The position numbers were made by a program, and so were the translations under genes. Positions 32,388 through 35,565 of a DNA stretch of 35,565 bases are shown here, one piece after another. The notes under the pieces were generated by a model. It made no database searches, was not told the origin of the DNA, and saw only the letters and a program-made list of their open reading frames with translations. The DNA comes from Thermoleophilaceae bacterium (lineage in GTDB: Bacteria > Actinomycetota > Thermoleophilia > Solirubrobacterales > Thermoleophilaceae). Positions within the stretch are counted from its first letter, which is position 1, and the number at the start of each line of letters is the position of its first letter. The DNA lies in NCBI GenBank assembly GCA_013813135.1, contig JACCSF010000188.1, forward strand, positions 1-35,565, written 5' to 3'.

Positions 32388-33902
32388 ATGTCGCTGGTGG
32401 ACAACCTCCGGGAGATGGAGCGAACGCGGGAGGCGTACTGGCTGCGCCACCCGTCGACTTCCTCTACCAAGCTGCACTGGCGGGCCGTCACCGTTCGGCA
32501 CTGCTTTCACGTCCTGCCCGGCGAATCGATCCTCGAGATCGGTGCCGGCAGCGGCCTCTGGACAAAGCACCTGACGTCAGTCCTTCGAGGCGAGAACCCC
32601 GTGACCGCCGCCGCCTTCAACGCCGACCTGGCCGAGCAGGCAGCGGCGCAAGCGCTCGCGAACACAAGCGTTGCCCTGGTATCGCACCTCGACGCAGACC
32701 TCTCTCCCGGCAGCTTCGACTACGTCGTCGGGACCGCCATTCTCTGCCACGACAAGTACTCCGAGAACCTGAGGCAAATCCACCGGCTCCTCAAGCCCGG
32801 GGGACAGCTGCTGTTCTTCGAAGCCAACTATTGGAACCCACAGGTTCTGGTCAAGAGCGCCGTGCCCCCGCTGGGCCGCCGCGCGGGTAACGCGCGCTGT
32901 CAAATCGGCATGCGCAAGTACCGGCTGATGAAGGCAGCGTCGCACGAGGGGTTCACCGACATAGAGATCGTCCCCTACGACATCGTGCACCCACGCACCC
33001 CTCGGCGCATGGTTCCGGCCATCCAGGAAACCGCCTTCGTCCTGGAGCACGTCCCAGGACTTCGGGAGATCTGCGGCACGCTCTACATCTGGGCGAGGAA
33101 GCCGGCCGACGGGCCGGCCCGTCGGCCGAGCGTCAATCTCGCTCGTCATCACGAGCTTCGACAATCGACGTCCGTCGTCGTTCCCTGCCGCAACGAGGCG
33201 ATGAATGTGCCGCGCCTGGTGTCCGGATTGATGGACGCCTACGGCGACTACATCACCGAAATCATCATCGTCAACGATGACAGCGGGGACGCGACAGCGG
33301 CCGTGACCCGGAGCTTGGCCGCCGAGGATCCGCGGATCCGCCTCATCGATCGAACTCCTCCAGGAGGGGTCGGGCGAGCGCTCAGGGATGGCTACGACGC
33401 CGCGCGCGGGAAGTACATCCTGTCCATGGACTGCGACTTCCAGCTGATCGTTCCGGAGCTTCGCGATCTCTTCGACGTGGTTGCCGCGGGTCATGCGGGC
33501 GCCATCGGCAGTCGCTTCTCCCATGAGTCGGTCCTGATCAACTATCCGTTCGCCAAGATCATCGCCAACCGCGCGTTTCACCTGCTCGTACGGCTGGTCC
33601 TGCATCAACCGGTGCGCGACATCTCCAACAACCTGAAGCTGTACCGGGCGGAGATCCTCAAGGACCTCGATATCCGGCGGCCGGACTTCGGCGCCAACGC
33701 GGAGACGGGCCTCAAGCCAATCGCCGCGGGGCACGACATTCAGGAGGTCCCGATCTCCTGGATCAACCGGACCGACGACATGGGCGCCTCCAACTTCGGG
33801 ATCTTGAGGTTCGCGCCAAGCTATCTCCGCGCCTTGGCCGATCTCGTACGCGCCGTCCGAAGCGAGCCGGCTGAGCACGCGAAAGAGCGCGCTCGCCCAT
33901 GA
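32388..33902 (+). CDS. fused SAM methyltransferase / family 2 glycosyltransferase
   Basis: 504 residues in two parts. Residues ~20-240 are a class I methyltransferase: ILEIGAGSGLWTKHL (motif I, ~48-62), SFDYVVGTAILCHDKYSE and RLLKPGGQLLFFEANYWNP. Residues ~260-500 are a GT2 domain: VVVPCRNEAMNVPRL, IIIVNDDSGDAT, ALRDGYDAARGKYILSMDCD with Asp-Cys-Asp (348-350) in the DxD position. The GT2 part resembles polyprenyl-phosphate mannose/glucose synthases (DPM1-like). ATG at 32388 is chosen for GGGGAG six bases upstream. It overlaps the GT-C gene by four bases, so it probably supplies a lipid-linked sugar to it. Why a methyltransferase is fused is unclear. Confidence 0.88.
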   Translation: MSLVDNLREMERTREAYWLRHPSTSSTKLHWRAVTVRHCFHVLPGESILEIGAGSGLWTKHLTSVLRGENPVTAAAFNADLAEQAAAQALANTSVALVSHLDADLSPGSFDYVVGTAILCHDKYSENLRQIHRLLKPGGQLLFFEANYWNPQVLVKSAVPPLGRRAGNARCQIGMRKYRLMKAASHEGFTDIEIVPYDIVHPRTPRRMVPAIQETAFVLEHVPGLREICGTLYIWARKPADGPARRPSVNLARHHELRQSTSVVVPCRNEAMNVPRLVSGLMDAYGDYITEIIIVNDDSGDATAAVTRSLAAEDPRIRLIDRTPPGGVGRALRDGYDAARGKYILSMDCDFQLIVPELRDLFDVVAAGHAGAIGSRFSHESVLINYPFAKIIANRAFHLLVRLVLHQPVRDISNNLKLYRAEILKDLDIRRPDFGANAETGLKPIAAGHDIQEVPISWINRTDDMGASNFGILRFAPSYLRALADLVRAVRSEPAEHAKERARP

Positions 33903-35470
33903 GCTTGCGACCAGCCGCAAAGCGTTCGCGGATCTCCTCCGCCGCCACAGCGCTGGCCGGCGGCGTAGACCGGAGGGCGGGTCTGCTCCTCATCGCGATC
34001 CTGAGCGCTCTGGGGGCAATCACCGTCCTGCTGGCCGATCGCAAGCCGCTGTGGAACGACGAGCTCTTCACCTACTACATCGGCCGGCTGCCCGGCGCGG
34101 GAGACGTGTGGTCGAAGCTCGCCACGGGTGTCGAGCAAACCCCGCTCTTCTTCTACCTCGTGACGCGAGCGTCCTTTGCCATCTTCGGGCACGGCCAGGT
34201 GGCGATCCGCGTGCCCGAGATGCTCGGCTACATGCTGATGAGCGTCTGCCTGTTCCGTTTCGTGGCACGCCGCTCATCGCCCATATACGGATTGGTCGCC
34301 GCCCTCTTTCCCGTCGCCACGATCGCTCACGGATACGCATACGAGGCCCGCGCCTACGCCCTGGTCCTGGGCTTCTCCGCCGCGGCGCTTCTGTGCTGGC
34401 AGTTGGCGACCGAAGGTGGTCCCCACCGGCGCCTCGCCGCGCTCGGCCTGGCCGTCAGCCTGGCGGCGGCCGTCGGCAGCCACTACTACGCGGCGCTCGT
34501 GCTGATTCCCCTGCTTGCCGGCGAAGCCGCCCGCTCCCTCGCTCGACGGCGCGTCGACTGGCTGGTCGTCGGATCGCTCTCCGGCGCACTGCTCCCGCTG
34601 CTGCTGTTCGCGCCGCTCGTCCGGGAGGCCGGGGAGTACACCACGACGTTCTGGGCCCTACCGACGTGGCCTTCTGCTGTGCGCTTCTATCCCAACTCGC
34701 TGTTGGATCGCGAGCTACCCGCGGTGGTCGGGGTCGTCCTCGCGGTCGCCGCCCTCGCCGCGCTGCGATCGTCGAGCGGTCCATCGGTCCGAGAGCGGGC
34801 ACTCCGCCGCCCGCCCGACCACGAGCTTCTGATGCTCTTGACGCTGGTGCTGCTTCCCTTCTTCGGCGTGGCGCTCGGCAAGTTGGTGACCGGCGCGTTC
34901 ACGGAGCGATCCGTTCTGCCGGCAGTCCTCGGAATAACGATCCTCATCGCACTCGCCGCATGGTGGACCGACCGTGAGGCGCCGATCGTCGCCCTCTCAC
35001 TGTTACTCGTTCTGACCATGTTCGCGGGTGTTCGACTCGCCATGCGCTACGACGACGCCAAGGCAGACGCGGAGCAGCAGACGCAGGCGCTGCACTTCCT
35101 CGAGGGGCACAGCGAGGGCGGCGTACCGATCGCCGTGGCGAGCCCTCATGACTTCTTCGAGCTGAGCCATCTCGCGGTGCGGGACGGCGGGCCACGTCTC
35201 GTGTACCTCGCAGACGCCGCTTTGGCCGTCAGGTACCTCGAAACCGATGCCGTCGATCTCGGCGTGGTCGGCTTGCAGGACATCGCTCCACTGCACGTCG
35301 AGCCGTACCGCTCGTTCGTCGCTTCGCATCCCCGATTCCTCGTGTATGCCGGGCACGGCGCCTGGGACTGGCTCACGTCGGCGCTGGACTCAAGCGGAGC
35401 GAACACCAGGGTCTTCGCGCGGAATCGCCGGAACGGCGACGTCCTCTTCGAGGTGAAACGTCGTCGTTGA
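33899..35470 (+). CDS. GT-C membrane glycosyltransferase (GT39/ArnT-like)
   Basis: 523 residues with about ten to eleven membrane helices and a soluble C-terminal domain of ~120 residues. After the first helix LWNDELFTYYIGRLPGAGD carries the acidic pair (Asp54, Glu55) typical of GT-C enzymes that use polyprenyl-phosphate sugars outside the membrane. The YEARAYALVLGFSAAALLCW segment follows the pattern of the PMT/ArnT-like superfamily. The ATG overlaps the stop of the methyltransferase-GT2 gene (ATGA). The two likely act in sequence to glycosylate a surface lipid, protein or polymer; the acceptor is unknown. The final bases 35471-35565 contain no gene that can be supported. Confidence 0.88.
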   Translation: MSLRPAAKRSRISSAATALAGGVDRRAGLLLIAILSALGAITVLLADRKPLWNDELFTYYIGRLPGAGDVWSKLATGVEQTPLFFYLVTRASFAIFGHGQVAIRVPEMLGYMLMSVCLFRFVARRSSPIYGLVAALFPVATIAHGYAYEARAYALVLGFSAAALLCWQLATEGGPHRRLAALGLAVSLAAAVGSHYYAALVLIPLLAGEAARSLARRRVDWLVVGSLSGALLPLLLFAPLVREAGEYTTTFWALPTWPSAVRFYPNSLLDRELPAVVGVVLAVAALAALRSSSGPSVRERALRRPPDHELLMLLTLVLLPFFGVALGKLVTGAFTERSVLPAVLGITILIALAAWWTDREAPIVALSLLLVLTMFAGVRLAMRYDDAKADAEQQTQALHFLEGHSEGGVPIAVASPHDFFELSHLAVRDGGPRLVYLADAALAVRYLETDAVDLGVVGLQDIAPLHVEPYRSFVASHPRFLVYAGHGAWDWLTSALDSSGANTRVFARNRRNGDVLFEVKRRR

Positions 35471-35565
35471 GCACCTCGGGGCCGTCCAGCGTGACCTCTA
35501 GTGCTCCGGCTCGCTCGCCCCACGCCCCCGACTCGCTACCGCTCGTCGTCGGCCTTGTGCCGCTC

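Noticed and set aside
35471-35565. Possible end of a minus-strand gene (stop at 35536-35538)
   Set aside because: Only nine codons lie inside the window, too few to judge.

Overview
The window is very GC-rich and densely packed. Conserved synteny points to Actinobacteriota: an actinobacterial integration host factor gene (mihF) sits beside gmk, rpoZ and coaBC, next to a pyrR-led pyrimidine operon. A class 1B PyrD/PyrK pair, rather than the quinone-linked class 2 PyrD usual in Streptomyces and Mycobacterium, fits a deep lineage such as Thermoleophilia/Rubrobacteria. That placement is inference; no rRNA gene is present.

Left part (1-4.9 kb): a truncated GMC flavin oxidoreductase resembling long-chain alcohol oxidases runs off the left edge and is divergent from a TetR regulator. 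D-aminoacyl-tRNA deacylase (dtd) overlaps a MarR regulator, which is divergent from a DHA2-type drug/proton antiporter with an inverted repeat between them. A small unassigned gene follows.

Core (4.8-17.3 kb, minus strand): two adjacent operons. pyrR-pyrB-pyrC-(isochorismatase-family hydrolase)-carA-carB-pyrK-pyrD is a chain in which every junction overlaps by 1 or 4 bases. It encodes UMP synthesis up to orotate; pyrE and pyrF are absent. The pyrR leader carries a 14-base hairpin that fits the known PyrR RNA-binding loop and abuts the Shine-Dalgarno sequence, suggesting translational repression. mihF-gmk-rpoZ-coaBC-TPR follows, with a promoter placed for leaderless or near-leaderless translation of mihF.

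Middle (17.3-21.3 kb): a multi-pass membrane protein related to GT-C transferases, a small unknown gene, RNase Z, a YfcE-like phosphoesterase, a LysE-family exporter, and two decayed gene remnants.

Right part (21.3-32.3 kb): this region is organised around tRNA-Arg(CCG). A diverged copy of the tRNA promoter plus its first 20 bases lies 7 kb upstream, and an exact 46-base copy of the tRNA 3' part lies 3.4 kb downstream. Between the first two copies is a cell-envelope/stress cluster (PRC-DUF2382, coiled-coil membrane proteins, holin-like protein, DUF3618, YihY, zinc ribbon) divergent from an unusual TetR-HTH/sensor/SpoIIE-phosphatase fusion. Between the second and third copies is a small integrase-less island with DUF1326, DUF2182 and a methyltransferase.

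Right end (32.4-35.5 kb): a methyltransferase-GT2 fusion overlaps a GT-C membrane glycosyltransferase, a likely polyprenyl-phosphate-sugar pathway for surface glycans. The last ~95 bases hold no supportable gene.
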